From Pseudarthrobacter phenanthrenivorans Sphe3 (GTDB taxonomy: Bacteria; Actinomycetota; Actinomycetes; Actinomycetales; Micrococcaceae): a stretch of 64,000 nucleotides of DNA. How positions within the stretch are numbered: position 1 is the stretch's first letter; each line of letters starts with the position of its first letter. A program made the position numbers and the translations under genes. The notes under the pieces were generated by a model. The model did not search any database and was not told the origin of the DNA. It saw nothing but the letters and a program-made list of their open reading frames with translations. Positions 1 to 9,194 of the stretch are shown here, piece by piece. The DNA lies in assembly GCF_000189535.1 (NCBI RefSeq), contig NC_015145.1, positions 62,001 through 126,000 of the forward strand, in the 5' to 3' direction.

Positions 1-1
1 G

Positions 2-268
2 GCCTCCGACCTCATGGCGCTGGGGGTCATCGACACCCTGCGCGGCGGGGGCCGGGAAGTGCCGGGGGACGTGGCGGTCGTAGGATTCGACAACCACTCC
101 CTGCTGGCGGCCAACGGACTGGGCCTGACCACGGTGACCCAGCCCATGGTGGACATGGCCGTCACGGCAGGGCAGCTACTGATCCGGGCGATCGACCACC
201 CCGAAGAGCAGCTGGAGCCGGTGATCTTCCCGGCGGAGCTCGTGGTGCGCGGAAGCACAAACGGCTGA
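2..268 (+). CDS. LacI-family transcriptional regulator, C-terminal fragment
   Basis: Only the last 88 or so residues are present; the gene begins upstream of the window. The visible part reads as the second lobe of a LacI/PurR-type effector-binding domain: a segment with VPGDVAVVGFDNH (the usual signature 'P-D-hydrophobic-GFD'), then LTTVTQPMVDMA and a terminal block ending in ELVVRGST, which matches the conserved LacI ending 'L-x-x-R-x-S'. The DNA-binding domain, and therefore its operator, cannot be seen. The stop codon abuts the stop of the convergent rsgA gene with no spacer, so the two transcripts probably run into each other. Confidence 0.85.
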   Translation, partial: ASDLMALGVIDTLRGGGREVPGDVAVVGFDNHSLLAANGLGLTTVTQPMVDMAVTAGQLLIRAIDHPEEQLEPVIFPAELVVRGSTNG

Positions 269-1426
269 TCAGCGCCACCGGCGTCCCGCCCGCTCCTTCC
301 GTTCAGCGGTCTCCCGCTCCGCCCAGCGCTGCGACTTGCCTGCGGCAGCGACCTTCTGGTGCCACTCCCGCTGGTAGGCACGCTGCGCGGCGGCATCGCT
401 GCGGCGGGCCAGGGCGGCCAGTTCCCGCTGGAGCTTCTGGTAGTTGTGCCAGCGGCGCTCCTCCAGCTTGTCCTCCTGGATCGCAGCCTGCACGGCGCAG
501 CCGGGTTCGCCGTGGTGGGCGCAGTCCGAAAACCTGCAGCGGCCGGCCAGCTCCTCCACGTCGCCGAACATTTCGCCAAAGCCGTCCTCGGCGTCGAACA
601 AACCGAACCCGCGCACACCCGGCGTGTCCATCAGGACTGTCCCGTTGGACAACGGCACCAGCTCCCGTGCGGTGGTGGTGTGCTTGCCCCTGAAATCGCC
701 GGACCTGACCTCCCCCGTGTCCTGGACCTCGCGGCCCACCAGGGCGTTGATGAGTGTGGATTTTCCTGCACCGGAGGGACCGAGCAGGACGATGGTGCCG
801 CCCGCCGGAACGTGCGCCAGCAGGTGCTCGATGCCGTCGCCGTTTTCCGCGGACGTGGTGACCACCTCCACACCCGCAGCCTGCAGGATGACCTTCCCGA
901 CGACGTCGTCCGCCACTGCGGCGAGGTCCGCCTTGGTGACAATCACCAAGGGAGTGGCCCCGGAGTCCCAGGCGGCAACAAGCGTGCGCTCCAGCCGGTT
1001 GTGCGTAAGGGGCCGGTCCACCGGCACCACCACGCCCACCATGTCCATGTTGGCCGCAAGGACCTGGGCCTCCGAGGAGTCCTCGAAGGCGCGCTTGCGG
1101 CTCAGCTCCGAGCGCCGCGGAAGGACGCCCAGGATCTGGCGCACGCCCGCCCGGTTCGGCCCGAGCCACACCCAGTCCCCGGTGACCGCGGTCTCACCGG
1201 TAAGCGGGTAGGGCAGGTGGAGGAGTTCCGCGCCGGCCGCCACCAGCAGCAGGTTGCGGTCCACCCTGACCACGCGCCCACGTTCAGTGGCGTCAGGGAC
1301 GGGATGGTTGTCGAAGTGCTCGGCGACGGCGGACGTATAGCCGTAGAGGAGGGGTCCGCTGCTGACCGGGCTGGAGCTGTTTGCAGGGATACTGCGGGCC
1401 AGGGCATGGCCTGGGGATGTGTTCAC
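269..1426 (-). CDS. rsgA: Ribosome small-subunit-dependent GTPase A (RsgA)
   Basis: A circularly permuted GTPase that acts in late 30S maturation. The N-terminal OB-fold part (about residues 45-100) is followed by the G domain in permuted order: the G4 motif TKAD comes before the P-loop GPSGAGKST, then KHTTTARE (switch I) and DTPGVR (G3). The C-terminal zinc module has the expected Cys-x4-Cys-x-His-x5-Cys arrangement (CRFSDCAHHGEPGC). Length of 385 residues is normal for actinobacterial members, with a basic tail rich in R, K and E. The first in-frame ATG is used; an internal start nearer the OB fold cannot be excluded. It is convergent with the LacI fragment. Confidence 0.95.
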   Translation of the reverse strand: MNTSPGHALARSIPANSSSPVSSGPLLYGYTSAVAEHFDNHPVPDATERGRVVRVDRNLLLVAAGAELLHLPYPLTGETAVTGDWVWLGPNRAGVRQILGVLPRRSELSRKRAFEDSSEAQVLAANMDMVGVVVPVDRPLTHNRLERTLVAAWDSGATPLVIVTKADLAAVADDVVGKVILQAAGVEVVTTSAENGDGIEHLLAHVPAGGTIVLLGPSGAGKSTLINALVGREVQDTGEVRSGDFRGKHTTTARELVPLSNGTVLMDTPGVRGFGLFDAEDGFGEMFGDVEELAGRCRFSDCAHHGEPGCAVQAAIQEDKLEERRWHNYQKLQRELAALARRSDAAAQRAYQREWHQKVAAAGKSQRWAERETAERKERAGRRWR

Positions 1427-1802
1427 TGTGATACCTCGGGGAATGTCTCCCCGGGCATCGGCCGCTACGGCCCGGGGGCCAGGCGCTCCGCGGTTAAATC
1501 GGGCGGACGGTGCGGGGGAGGGTGTGGATGATGGACGCGGAGCGCATTGGGCGCACGTTCATGACAGTCATCAAAACCACCTTCCTTTCCCGAACCTGGG
1601 CCGTTATCCGGGCCGCATGCTGTGAAGCTGACGGCTCCCGCTCGTCCCACTGTAGCCGCGGGCCCGGGAGTGCACCAGAGCCTGCGCGGTTCTCTGTTGG
1701 TAAAGGCCGCTGACCAGCGGTTTTGCCTTGGATAGTGCTCCGGCCGGGCGTAGGTTGGCTGGAGTTGCCTTTTTCTTATCCAGCCAACACTCAGGAGGAA
1801 CC
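1427..1802. other. Intergenic region between rsgA and the Nramp gene
   Basis: About 375 bases carry no convincing gene, and short ORFs on both strands here lack family resemblance. The region is the divergent promoter area for rsgA and the Nramp transporter. Its notable content is a 9-bp inverted repeat just before the Nramp ribosome binding site, listed separately. A metal riboswitch would fit this position, but I do not recognise the conserved elements of the yybP-ykoY or M-box classes. Confidence 0.5.
1754..1788 (+). promoter_or_regulatory. Inverted repeat/hairpin just before the Nramp ribosome binding site
   Basis: GTTGGCTGG at 1754-1762 and CCAGCCAAC at 1780-1788 form a perfect 9-bp inverted repeat with a 17-base, pyrimidine-rich loop. 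The Shine-Dalgarno sequence AGGAGG follows at 1793-1798 and the ATG at 1803. It could act as a 5'-UTR stem-loop that affects ribosome access, or as a protein-binding operator. The repeat is seen directly; its role is inferred. Confidence 0.5.
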
Positions 1803-3161
1803 ATGGACGATGAGGCCATGGACAGCGCCGCGCCGCGGACCAAAGCTGCGCTCAATGCGGATCAGGAGGCGTCCTTCCGGGCGGATCACGCGGACCGTAT
1901 CGATGACGACGGAGGCCGTCCCGCCAAGTGGCGCATCATTGGTCCCGGGCTGGTGGTCGCCGCCACTGGCGTGGGGGCTGCCGATATGGTGGCCACCCTG
2001 GTTGCGGGCTCCCGGTACGGCTACGGCCTGTTCTGGGCAGTCATCGTGGGTGTGGTCCTGAAGATCATCCTCGTTGAGGGAGCCGGCAGATACACCCTGG
2101 CAACGGGAAAGACCATCTTTGAGGGGTGGCGCTCCCTCGGCAAATGGACAACGTGGTACTTCGGGCCGTACATCATGATCTGGGGCTTCGTCTACGGCGC
2201 CACCGCAATGTCCTCGGCGGCATTGCCGCTTGCGGCAGTATTCCCCGTGCTCCCGCTCTGGGCCTGGGCCATCATGATGGGTTTGGCCGGGTTTGCGATG
2301 GTGTGGTGGGGCAAATACGCCACCTTCGAGAAGATCACAGCGGTCCTCGTCGGCATGATGTTCGTGACTGTGGTGGGCTTGGCCGTCATTGCCGCTCCCA
2401 ACATTCCTGAAATGCTCGCCGGGCTGGTTCCCATGATCCCTTCCACGGACGGCGGGATCTTCTACACCCTTGCCCTCGCGGGCGGCGTGGGCGGGACCAT
2501 AACGCTCGCCGCCTACGGATACTGGCTTCGCGAAAAGGGCTGGTACACGCCCAAGTGGATGAAGGTCATGCGCATCGATAACTCCATGGCCTATGTCATA
2601 ACCGGAATCTTCGTAATTGCCATGCTCATTGTGGGCGCTGAGGTTGTGCGCTCCGCGGGTGTCTCACTGAGCGCGAGTGATGAGGGTCTGCTGGACCTCT
2701 ATGACGTGCTGAAGGCAGAATACGGGGACGTTGTGGGGACCGGTTTCCTGGTGGGTTTCTGGGCCGCCTCCTTCTCCTCGATCATCGGGGTGTGGAATGG
2801 TGTTTCGCTGATGTTTGCGGATTTCTGGGGCAACATGCGGGGCAAGGAGTCCGGCCACCCCGATACGCGGGTGGGCGGCAAATACTTCAAGTTCTACATT
2901 CTGTGGCTGACTTTCCCGCCCATGATCCTTTTCGCACTGGGCCAGCCAATCGGCCTGATCCTGTTGTACGGCGCCTTGGGTTCCCTGTTTATGCCGTTCC
3001 TGGCGTTGACACTGCTTGGCCTGCTGAATGGCAGGCGGATTCCCAAGGCTTGGGCCAACAAACCGCACAGCAACATGGCGCTGGGCTTATGTGCCCTGCT
3101 GTTCGTGGTGCTGGGGATCCGGCAGTTCTGGACATCCCTCGCGCCGCTGTTCGGCGGCTAG
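1803..3161 (+). CDS. Nramp-family transporter, atypical substrate motifs
   Basis: A 452-residue polytopic membrane protein with about 11 predicted helices and the LeuT-like layout of the Nramp family (PF01566), for example the GPGLVVAATGVGAADMV start of helix 1 and the long C-terminal helices. The start is set by AGGAGG at 1793-1798; a longer reading frame starting at 1728 has no such site. Canonical metal-transporting Nramps have DPGN in helix 1 and a Met-Pro-His motif in helix 6. Here helix 1 has GVGAADM (residues 56-62), and the helix-6 region reads GGTITLAAYGYW, without the methionine. Family membership is fairly safe, but manganese/iron transport should not be assumed; a related-family role (Mg2+ or a non-metal substrate) is possible. 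Confidence 0.8.
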   Translation: MDDEAMDSAAPRTKAALNADQEASFRADHADRIDDDGGRPAKWRIIGPGLVVAATGVGAADMVATLVAGSRYGYGLFWAVIVGVVLKIILVEGAGRYTLATGKTIFEGWRSLGKWTTWYFGPYIMIWGFVYGATAMSSAALPLAAVFPVLPLWAWAIMMGLAGFAMVWWGKYATFEKITAVLVGMMFVTVVGLAVIAAPNIPEMLAGLVPMIPSTDGGIFYTLALAGGVGGTITLAAYGYWLREKGWYTPKWMKVMRIDNSMAYVITGIFVIAMLIVGAEVVRSAGVSLSASDEGLLDLYDVLKAEYGDVVGTGFLVGFWAASFSSIIGVWNGVSLMFADFWGNMRGKESGHPDTRVGGKYFKFYILWLTFPPMILFALGQPIGLILLYGALGSLFMPFLALTLLGLLNGRRIPKAWANKPHSNMALGLCALLFVVLGIRQFWTSLAPLFGG

Positions 3162-3182
3162 GGTTCCGGCGCCGGGCGGAAG

Positions 3183-3419
3183 CTACCGCTGCAGTTCAAG
3201 CGCCCGCTTCTCGCGTGCGGAAATACGTGAAACATACCCGCAATTGCTGCACGTGATCTGGTAGGACCGCGACGTGGTGAACACCGGAACGAAGAAGAGG
3301 GTGAACTTGGTGGCCCGCTCCTCGAGGTGATGGTGGGCGAACGATCGGCAGTACTGGCAGGTTGCCGGCTTGCCGGGCAGGGCTTTGAGCACTGTCTTGA
3401 AGCCAAAGAGAAGGAACAT
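3183..3419 (-). CDS. Small zinc-ribbon protein
   Basis: A 78-residue protein that begins MFLLFGFKTV, then has a CQYC knuckle (residues about 21-24), a hydrophobic stretch TKFTLFFVPVFTTSRSYQITC, and a second CSNC knuckle. Two CxxC pairs separated by a 'FFxPxF' segment are typical of the small zinc-ribbon family common in actinobacteria. Function is unknown; it may be membrane-associated through the hydrophobic segments. It is convergent with the Nramp gene and ends 21 bases from it. Confidence 0.8.
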   Translation of the reverse strand: MFLLFGFKTVLKALPGKPATCQYCRSFAHHHLEERATKFTLFFVPVFTTSRSYQITCSNCGYVSRISAREKRALELQR

Positions 3420-3565
3420 CGGATTACCCTTCCGTAGGTTTGTCCTGCTGCCTATCCGACAACCTTAGGGCCTGGACCTGGACCGCAGCCTCTCCTGACA
3501 GCTTCCCGGAGCAGTGCCATACTTGGGGTCAGCACGGTTTTCTGCATCAGGGGGACTTCGGAAAT

Positions 3566-4717
3566 ATGGCTTTGGACACCGCCACCCTCCGGATTGCTTT
3601 CGGCCTGATGGCACTGGTGCTGGTGCTCCTGTTCTACTTCTCGGCCTACCGCGTCACACGCTCGCCGTACAGCGGCTGGTGGTGCCTGGCGCTGCTGTTT
3701 TTCCTGTTCGGTTCAGCGTGTTTCCTGCTGGACGGCACGCCGCACCAGGTCTGGGCCAACCCGCTGGGAAACGTGCTCCTGGTGCATGGCGGCGTGGGCG
3801 TCTGGGCCGGTGCCCGCTCGCTGCGGACCGTGCCGCCACCAAAATGGGCGTTCACGGGCATTCCGCTTGTAGTTTTGGTGGCTTCGGTCCTGGACAATCC
3901 CGCAACCAACACCTGGTCCGGCGGGCCAGTGTTCCTCGCTGCTATGAGCCTCACCATCGGCCTGGCCTCCCGTGAGCTGTGGCGCCTGGAACCAGGGTAT
4001 TCGCGGGTCCGGATTCCCATGGCCGTGGCCGCCGGCGGGTTGTCCGTGTTCTACCTGCTCCGCTGGGCGGCTTTCATGCTGGAGGGCCAGGACGGTCCCA
4101 CCTTTGTCACTGTGTTTGGCTCCGCCGTCACCACTCTGATCACCATGCTCCTGCTGGTGGTGGTGTCCTTCAGCATGGCGGCGCTCAGCAGCGAACAGCA
4201 GACCAGGGCCCTGCGCGTGGTGGCGTCCCGTGACGACCTGACCGGCCTCCTGAACCGGAAGGCCTTCCTCAACCTGGCCGCGGAGCAACTGTCGGACCTG
4301 TCCATCACCAGGGGCGCGGGGGCGTTGGTCCTGGCCGACCTTGACCACTTCAAGGCGATCAACGACACATACGGCCACGCCGCCGGAGACATCGCCCTGC
4401 AGACGTTTGCTGATGCCTGCACCGCCACCGTGCGGTCCACGGACCTGGTAGGCCGCTATGGCGGCGAGGAGTTTGTCCTCCTCATTCCCGGCGCCAGCGC
4501 GGAAAGGGCGGAGATTATCGCCGAGGCCATCAGCCGCCGGCTGGCTTCGGCAACCACGGTGGACGGGATGGAGATGCCCACCGTCAGTTACGGGATTTCA
4601 ACGTACGACGGCGCCACAACAGACGTGGAGCGACTGATCGCCTCTGCGGATGCTGCCCTTTACAGCGCCAAGTCGCTGGGCCGGAACCGGACCGCCCGCA
4701 GCGACCGGTTGCTGTAA
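3566..4717 (+). CDS. Membrane-bound diguanylate cyclase (GGDEF domain)
   Basis: A 384-residue protein with about six N-terminal transmembrane helices (residues 1-210) followed by a GGDEF domain that would make cyclic di-GMP from two GTP. The domain starts with DDLTGLLNRKAF and carries an intact GGEEF active site (residues 300-304). RSTD at residues 291-294 lies exactly five residues before it, the position of the allosteric inhibitory I-site, so product inhibition is expected. No EAL domain is present. The start at 3566 puts the protein directly into its first helix and has a GGGGGAC ribosome site; the upstream in-frame extension (from 3440) is hydrophilic and cysteine-rich and is probably not translated. 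The sensory input is unknown. Confidence 0.9.
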   Translation: MALDTATLRIAFGLMALVLVLLFYFSAYRVTRSPYSGWWCLALLFFLFGSACFLLDGTPHQVWANPLGNVLLVHGGVGVWAGARSLRTVPPPKWAFTGIPLVVLVASVLDNPATNTWSGGPVFLAAMSLTIGLASRELWRLEPGYSRVRIPMAVAAGGLSVFYLLRWAAFMLEGQDGPTFVTVFGSAVTTLITMLLLVVVSFSMAALSSEQQTRALRVVASRDDLTGLLNRKAFLNLAAEQLSDLSITRGAGALVLADLDHFKAINDTYGHAAGDIALQTFADACTATVRSTDLVGRYGGEEFVLLIPGASAERAEIIAEAISRRLASATTVDGMEMPTVSYGISTYDGATTDVERLIASADAALYSAKSLGRNRTARSDRLL

Positions 4718-4906
4718 CCAACGGGGTTTCAGTCCACGCCACTTCAGCCGGATCGGACCACGGCCGGCACCTGTTGCCAGTCTGTGGCCTCCGGGCCGGG
4801 AGGTGTCCGCAGCAGCGGGAATGCCGGCTGATAAAATGGGCGGGTTGCAGGGCGGCCTTATTGCTGGTCCAACCAGCGCCGTAACCAAGTAAGGGACCAG
4901 ACACTC

Positions 4907-6526
4907 ATGACGGCAGGCGGGTCACACCTCGGGACTCCGGAGACTGAGCCGGGCGCACCGGCCAAATCCTCCGGCCTGGCCACCGGCCGCGCCTACCTTG
5001 CCACCATAGAAGGCTTCGTCGGCGCCCTCATGATGTTCGCCGGTTCCATCGGCACAGGCTGGATCGCCAACGGCTCGCCCATGATCCGGCAGCCTGTGGT
5101 GATCGCGCTCCGCACCGAAGGCTGGGGCGTCACAGTTTCCACCATCCTGCTGACGGTGGGCGCCATGGTCCTGATGCGGTCCTGGCTGCGCCTGGGGCAG
5201 CGGCTTGCCGATTGGGGCAAGTCGTCGCTGCGGTCCGTGGTGATCGCCATTTCCGCCTGGTCCCTGCCGCTGCTTTTCTGCGTGCCCGTGTTCTCCCGCG
5301 ATGTCTACGCCTACACAGGGCAGGGGCGCCTGGTGATGGAAGGCCAGAACCCCTACGAGGTGGGCATCTCCACGCTGAGCAACTGGTTCTCGCTGGGGGC
5401 TGACCCTGCCTGGGCGGAAAACAGGACTCCCTACGGGCCCTACTTTCTCTGGCTTGCCCGGGCCGTGGTGGGCCTGACGGGCGCCCAGCCGGACATCTCG
5501 GTGCTGCTCTTCCGTCTCCTCGCCGGGGCCGGCGTCCTGCTTTGCGTCCTCTATGTACCCAAGCTGGCGGAGCTGCACGGCATCAACGGGGCGCGCGCCC
5601 TGTGGATTTCTGTGGCCAACCCGCTGTTCCTGATCAGTTTCATTGCCAGCGCCCACAATGACGCACTCATGGTGGGCCTCGCCGTCGCCGGTGTCTATTT
5701 CGCCGCCACGCGCCGCTACCTGCTGGGCATCCTTCTGGTCACCGCGTCCATCGGCATCAAGCCCATCACTGTGCTGCTGCTGCCGTTCATCGGGGTGATG
5801 TGGGCGGGCCCGTCAGCGTCGTGGCCGCGCAAGTTCATGATCTGGGGTGCGACGGCGGGGATCAGCTTCGGTGTGCTGGCCCTCAGCGGCATCCCCTACA
5901 ACCTGGGGATCGGCTGGACATGGGCAATCATGGATCCCACGCCGGGCTACACAGGGTACTCTCCCTCGGGGTTCCTGGGCCAGCAGGTGGAGTTCCTCGC
6001 CAACGTGCTGGGACTCCCTGGCGGCACGCTGGCCACCCTGCTGCGCACCGGGATGAAGTGGGCAGCCATCGGGCTGGTCCTGCTGCTTATGTTCCGGGGC
6101 GACTACTCGCGCGCGGTGCGCCGGATGGCCCTGGCGTTTACCGCCGTCGTCATGCTTTCACCCATCATCCAGCCCTGGTATATCCTATGGTTCCTGCCGT
6201 TCCTGGCCGTCACGGGAATCCGGGACGACTGGCAGATCCGGTCCCTGTATGTGGGGGTCACGTTCTTCGTGGTGTTCGGGGCGCAGGACCAGCTCTCGGT
6301 CTGGTCCTTCGTGGAACTGCCCATCGACGCTTCCTCCCTGGCATTTATTACTGCCCTGGCATTTACGTTCTACCTTCTATTCCTCGACGTGCATACACGC
6401 AAACTGCTGATTCAGGGCAGGCCCTTGGACCTGGCGAGACGGGGTTGGAGGTGGGTCCTGGGACGCAGGGAAGCACGGCGGGCACGCATCGAGCAGCCGG
6501 GCCGCCAGCAGCTCGGAAGCCGCTGA
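4907..6526 (+). CDS. mptB: Polyprenol-phosphomannose-dependent alpha-1,6-mannosyltransferase, MptB-like
   Basis: A 539-residue GT-C fold membrane glycosyltransferase with more than ten hydrophobic segments. The block SRDVYAYTGQGRLVMEGQNPY (about residues 130-150) contains the Asp and the following conserved segment typical of the MptA/MptB lipomannan/lipoarabinomannan mannosyltransferases, which use decaprenyl-phosphomannose as donor outside the membrane. The C-terminal tail (residues 510-539) is strongly basic and probably cytoplasmic. It stands alone between the GGDEF gene and the end of the convergent ACP operon. Known of the family: it extends the alpha-1,6-mannan backbone. Inferred: the organism makes a lipomannan-like glycolipid. 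Confidence 0.82.
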   Translation: MTAGGSHLGTPETEPGAPAKSSGLATGRAYLATIEGFVGALMMFAGSIGTGWIANGSPMIRQPVVIALRTEGWGVTVSTILLTVGAMVLMRSWLRLGQRLADWGKSSLRSVVIAISAWSLPLLFCVPVFSRDVYAYTGQGRLVMEGQNPYEVGISTLSNWFSLGADPAWAENRTPYGPYFLWLARAVVGLTGAQPDISVLLFRLLAGAGVLLCVLYVPKLAELHGINGARALWISVANPLFLISFIASAHNDALMVGLAVAGVYFAATRRYLLGILLVTASIGIKPITVLLLPFIGVMWAGPSASWPRKFMIWGATAGISFGVLALSGIPYNLGIGWTWAIMDPTPGYTGYSPSGFLGQQVEFLANVLGLPGGTLATLLRTGMKWAAIGLVLLLMFRGDYSRAVRRMALAFTAVVMLSPIIQPWYILWFLPFLAVTGIRDDWQIRSLYVGVTFFVVFGAQDQLSVWSFVELPIDASSLAFITALAFTFYLLFLDVHTRKLLIQGRPLDLARRGWRWVLGRREARRARIEQPGRQQLGSR

Positions 6527-6533
6527 ACAACCC

Positions 6534-6776
6534 TCAGCCCCGACCGGCCAAGTATCCGATCAAGCCTCCCACGGTGGCCACCTGCGGGTAGTCGCTTTCC
6601 GGGATGTTCACTCCTGTGGCGGCATCAATGGTTTCCACCAGCCGCAGGAAGTCCAGCGAATCAAGTTCCAGATCCTGCCGCAGCCTTGCGTCAGCCTCAA
6701 GATCCTCCGGCTCAAGGTCGGGCGCCACCTGGTTCAGTGCCTTGTGTACGGCAGCGCGGGCATCCTGTTCGTTCAC
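6534..6776 (-). CDS. Acyl carrier protein
   Basis: An 80-residue acidic protein from a GTG start that overlaps the E2 stop codon by 4 bases (GTGA), which fixes the start; a longer frame reading upstream would lie inside E2. The motif LELDSLDFLRLVE puts the phosphopantetheine-accepting serine at residue 40. It is the last gene of the acs-E1-E2-ACP operon. An ACP after a 2-oxoacid dehydrogenase complex that has its own lipoyl E2 suggests that the acyl group is passed on to a carrier protein, or that the ACP is part of lipoate or acyl-chain chemistry; neither is shown by sequence alone. Confidence 0.92.
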   Translation of the reverse strand: MNEQDARAAVHKALNQVAPDLEPEDLEADARLRQDLELDSLDFLRLVETIDAATGVNIPESDYPQVATVGGLIGYLAGRG

Positions 6777-8221
6777 AGCTCCTCCGGTTTCTGCAGCAGC
6801 TCGTCCAGTTGTGCCAGGTAGCGGGCGCCGCGCAGGCCGTCGCTGACCCGGTGGTCCGCCGAGAGCGTTGCGGTGACCACCGGGCGTACGCCCAACATCC
6901 CGTCGTGGGCCCACGCCTGCTCCATGACCCTGCCGAGTCCCACCATGGCCACCTGCGGGGGATAGATCACCCCGAACACGCTGTCCACTCCGAGCTCGCC
7001 CAGGTTGGTGACGGTGATGGTGGGATCTGCCATTTCGGCCCGCTGCAGCCTTCCCGCCCGGGCCCGTCCAACGAGGTCCCGCAGCCGCTCCATCAGGGCG
7101 TCGACGGTCAGTTGGTCCGCGTCATGGATGGCGGGCGCCACGATGCCCCCTTTCCTCAAGGCAACGGCAACGCCGAGGTGTACCGAACTGCTGGGACGGA
7201 ACTCGTCGTCCAGGTAAAACCCGTTGACCTCCGGAACTGCTTTCGCCGCGAGGGCGGCTGCCTTCAGCAGCAGCGCAGACGGCACCAGCCGCGCGGACAC
7301 GGGGCGCTGCAGGTTGACTGACTGCATCCAAGCCATGGCCGGGCCCATGTCCAGCGTGCTGCTGAGGTAGTAGTGCGGGATGGTCTTCTTGGACTTGGAC
7401 ATCAAAGCGCCGACTGCCCGGCGCAGGCCCGCCTCGCGCTCACGGCCCTCCGCGGCGGGGACAGCCGCTACCGCCGGTGCAGGCGCTGCCTCCTGCCCTG
7501 CCTGATCCTGCCCTGCGGGTTCCGGGGGTATCTGGCCCGGTGCGGTTTCCTCGGTCGCAGTGGCGGCCTGTCCAGCAGGCTCCGGGCCAGTGGGGGCAAT
7601 GGCAGCTGGGGCCCGGAGGACGTCGTCCTCCGTAACGGCGCCGCCGGGACCGCTTCCAGCCAGCGAGGCGATGTCCAGTCCACGCTCGGCAGCGAGCCGC
7701 CGTGCACGCGGCGACGACCGCACGCGGCCGGGCCGGGCGGCTGCCGCAGCGGGCATGGCTTCCTGCCCGGCCTGCCGCGCTGTGTCCCCTGGTGCCCCCG
7801 ACGGGGCTGCGGCATGCTCCACGTCGGCACGTGTCACCGCACCATGCTTCCCGGTGCCCCGAATGGCCGCAGGGTCCACTCCCAGCTGGTGGGCGAGGTG
7901 GCGCACCGGGGGTGAAACCAGCGCGTGGTTCTCCATGCGAGCTTCCTGCGGAGCTCCAGGCGCGGGCGGTGCCGTTCCATCGTCAGGGGTTGCCGTGATG
8001 CGGGCGAGCGGAGTGCCGATCGGGACGGTGGTGCCGATGTCCACCAGGAGCTCGGCCACCACTCCTTCCTCGAAGGTCTCGATGTCCATGACGGTCTTGT
8101 CCGTGTCCACCACGGCCACCACATCGCCGCGGTGGACGTAGTCGCCGGGTTTGACCAGCCACTCCACCATCTTTCCGTGGTCCATGTCCGCCCCCAGGGA
8201 CGGCATCCGGAACTCACCCAC
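6773..8221 (-). CDS. 2-oxoacid dehydrogenase complex E2, acyltransferase
   Basis: A 482-residue lipoyl acyltransferase. From the N-terminus: one lipoyl domain with the modified lysine in [11 protein letters not shown] (Lys42); two peripheral subunit-binding domains, one at about 103-137 ([10 protein letters not shown]...GAVTRADV) and one at about 169-203 ([13 protein letters not shown]...GGAVTEDDV), where most E2s have one; a Pro/Ala/Gln-rich linker; and the catalytic domain ending with HRVSDG (catalytic His about 457, Asp 461). The GTG start at 8221 overlaps the end of E1-beta by 8 bases. The complex lacks a local E3 gene, so dihydrolipoamide dehydrogenase must come from elsewhere. The substrate (pyruvate, acetoin or branched 2-oxoacids) is not settled. 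Confidence 0.9.
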   Translation of the reverse strand: MGEFRMPSLGADMDHGKMVEWLVKPGDYVHRGDVVAVVDTDKTVMDIETFEEGVVAELLVDIGTTVPIGTPLARITATPDDGTAPPAPGAPQEARMENHALVSPPVRHLAHQLGVDPAAIRGTGKHGAVTRADVEHAAAPSGAPGDTARQAGQEAMPAAAAARPGRVRSSPRARRLAAERGLDIASLAGSGPGGAVTEDDVLRAPAAIAPTGPEPAGQAATATEETAPGQIPPEPAGQDQAGQEAAPAPAVAAVPAAEGREREAGLRRAVGALMSKSKKTIPHYYLSSTLDMGPAMAWMQSVNLQRPVSARLVPSALLLKAAALAAKAVPEVNGFYLDDEFRPSSSVHLGVAVALRKGGIVAPAIHDADQLTVDALMERLRDLVGRARAGRLQRAEMADPTITVTNLGELGVDSVFGVIYPPQVAMVGLGRVMEQAWAHDGMLGVRPVVTATLSADHRVSDGLRGARYLAQLDELLQKPEEL

Positions 8222-9194
8222 CCTTGCCCGCCACCTCCCGCGCAGCGGCCACGATCCGTCCGGCGGACGGCAGCGCGGCAAGCTCGAGATGCTTGGAGTA
8301 GGGCAGCGGTACCTCCGCACTGCACACCCGGCCTACCGGGGCATCGAGGTCGTAGAAGGCAGCCTCGGTAATCCTGGCACTGATCTCTGCCGAGATGCTG
8401 CCGCTGCGCCACCCTTCGTCAACCACCACGGCACGGTGCGTCTTCCCTACGGACGCGAGGATGGCCGCGTCATCAAGGGGCCGCAGCGTCCGCAGGTCCA
8501 GTACCTCCGCGTCGATGCCGTCCCCGGCGAGCTGTTCAGCGGCGTCGAGTACGGCCGGCAAGGTGCCGCCGTAGGTGATGAGGGAAACGTCGTGGCCTGC
8601 CCTGCGGACGGCCGCGGCAGTAATGTCCACCGGCCCGGCGTCGTCATCGAGTTCGCCGGGCATGTTGTACAGCGTCCCGTGTTCGAAGATCAGCACCGGG
8701 TCCGGGTCCTGCAGGGCGGTCCACAGCATGCCGCGCGCGTCCTCCAGCGTAGCCGGCGCGAGGATGCGCAGGCCCGGGATGTGGGCGTACCAGCCCTCAA
8801 GGCTGTGCGAGTGCTGGGCGCCCAGCTGTCGTCCGGCGCCGGTGGTCATCCTGATGACCAGCGGAACGTTGAACTGGCCGCCGGACATGTGCAGGAGCGT
8901 CGCGGCGTTGTTCACGATCTGGTCCAGTGCCAGGAGGCTGAAGTTCACGGTCATGATTTCGACGATGGGCCGCATTCCGCCCAGCGCCGCTCCGATGCCG
9001 GCGCCCACGAACCCGGATTCGGACAGCGGAGTGTCGCGTATCCGTTCTGGGCCGAATTCCTCGAACAGCCCCAGGCTGACAGCGAAACAGCCACCGTACG
9101 CGCCAACGTCCTCCCCCATGAGGAACACGCGCCCGTCCCGCTTCATGGCGTCGCGAATGCCAGCCCTGACGGCTTCGCGGTAGGTTGTTTTCAT
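8214..9194 (-). CDS. 2-oxoacid/acetoin dehydrogenase E1 component, beta subunit
   Basis: A 326-residue transketolase-like pyrimidine-binding plus C-terminal domain protein. It shows the family landmarks [52 protein letters not shown], the histidine-containing [11 protein letters not shown] segment and [12 protein letters not shown]. It pairs with the alpha subunit to decarboxylate a 2-oxoacid (or cleave acetoin) with thiamine diphosphate and load the acyl group onto the lipoyl arm of E2. The ATG overlaps the alpha-subunit stop by 4 bases (ATGA), showing translational coupling. Similarity to AcoB and PdhB cannot be told apart by eye. Confidence 0.93.
   Translation of the reverse strand: MKTTYREAVRAGIRDAMKRDGRVFLMGEDVGAYGGCFAVSLGLFEEFGPERIRDTPLSESGFVGAGIGAALGGMRPIVEIMTVNFSLLALDQIVNNAATLLHMSGGQFNVPLVIRMTTGAGRQLGAQHSHSLEGWYAHIPGLRILAPATLEDARGMLWTALQDPDPVLIFEHGTLYNMPGELDDDAGPVDITAAAVRRAGHDVSLITYGGTLPAVLDAAEQLAGDGIDAEVLDLRTLRPLDDAAILASVGKTHRAVVVDEGWRSGSISAEISARITEAAFYDLDAPVGRVCSAEVPLPYSKHLELAALPSAGRIVAAAREVAGKGG

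Noticed and set aside
359..1531. Long plus-strand frame (390 residues) opposite rsgA
   Set aside because: It is the reverse strand of the RsgA gene and reads as an Arg/Gly/Pro-rich sequence with no domain; the minus-strand protein has all GTPase motifs.
1427..1752. Possible metal riboswitch upstream of the Nramp gene
   Set aside because: The region has GC-rich inverted segments but I could not match it to the conserved cores of known manganese or magnesium riboswitches.
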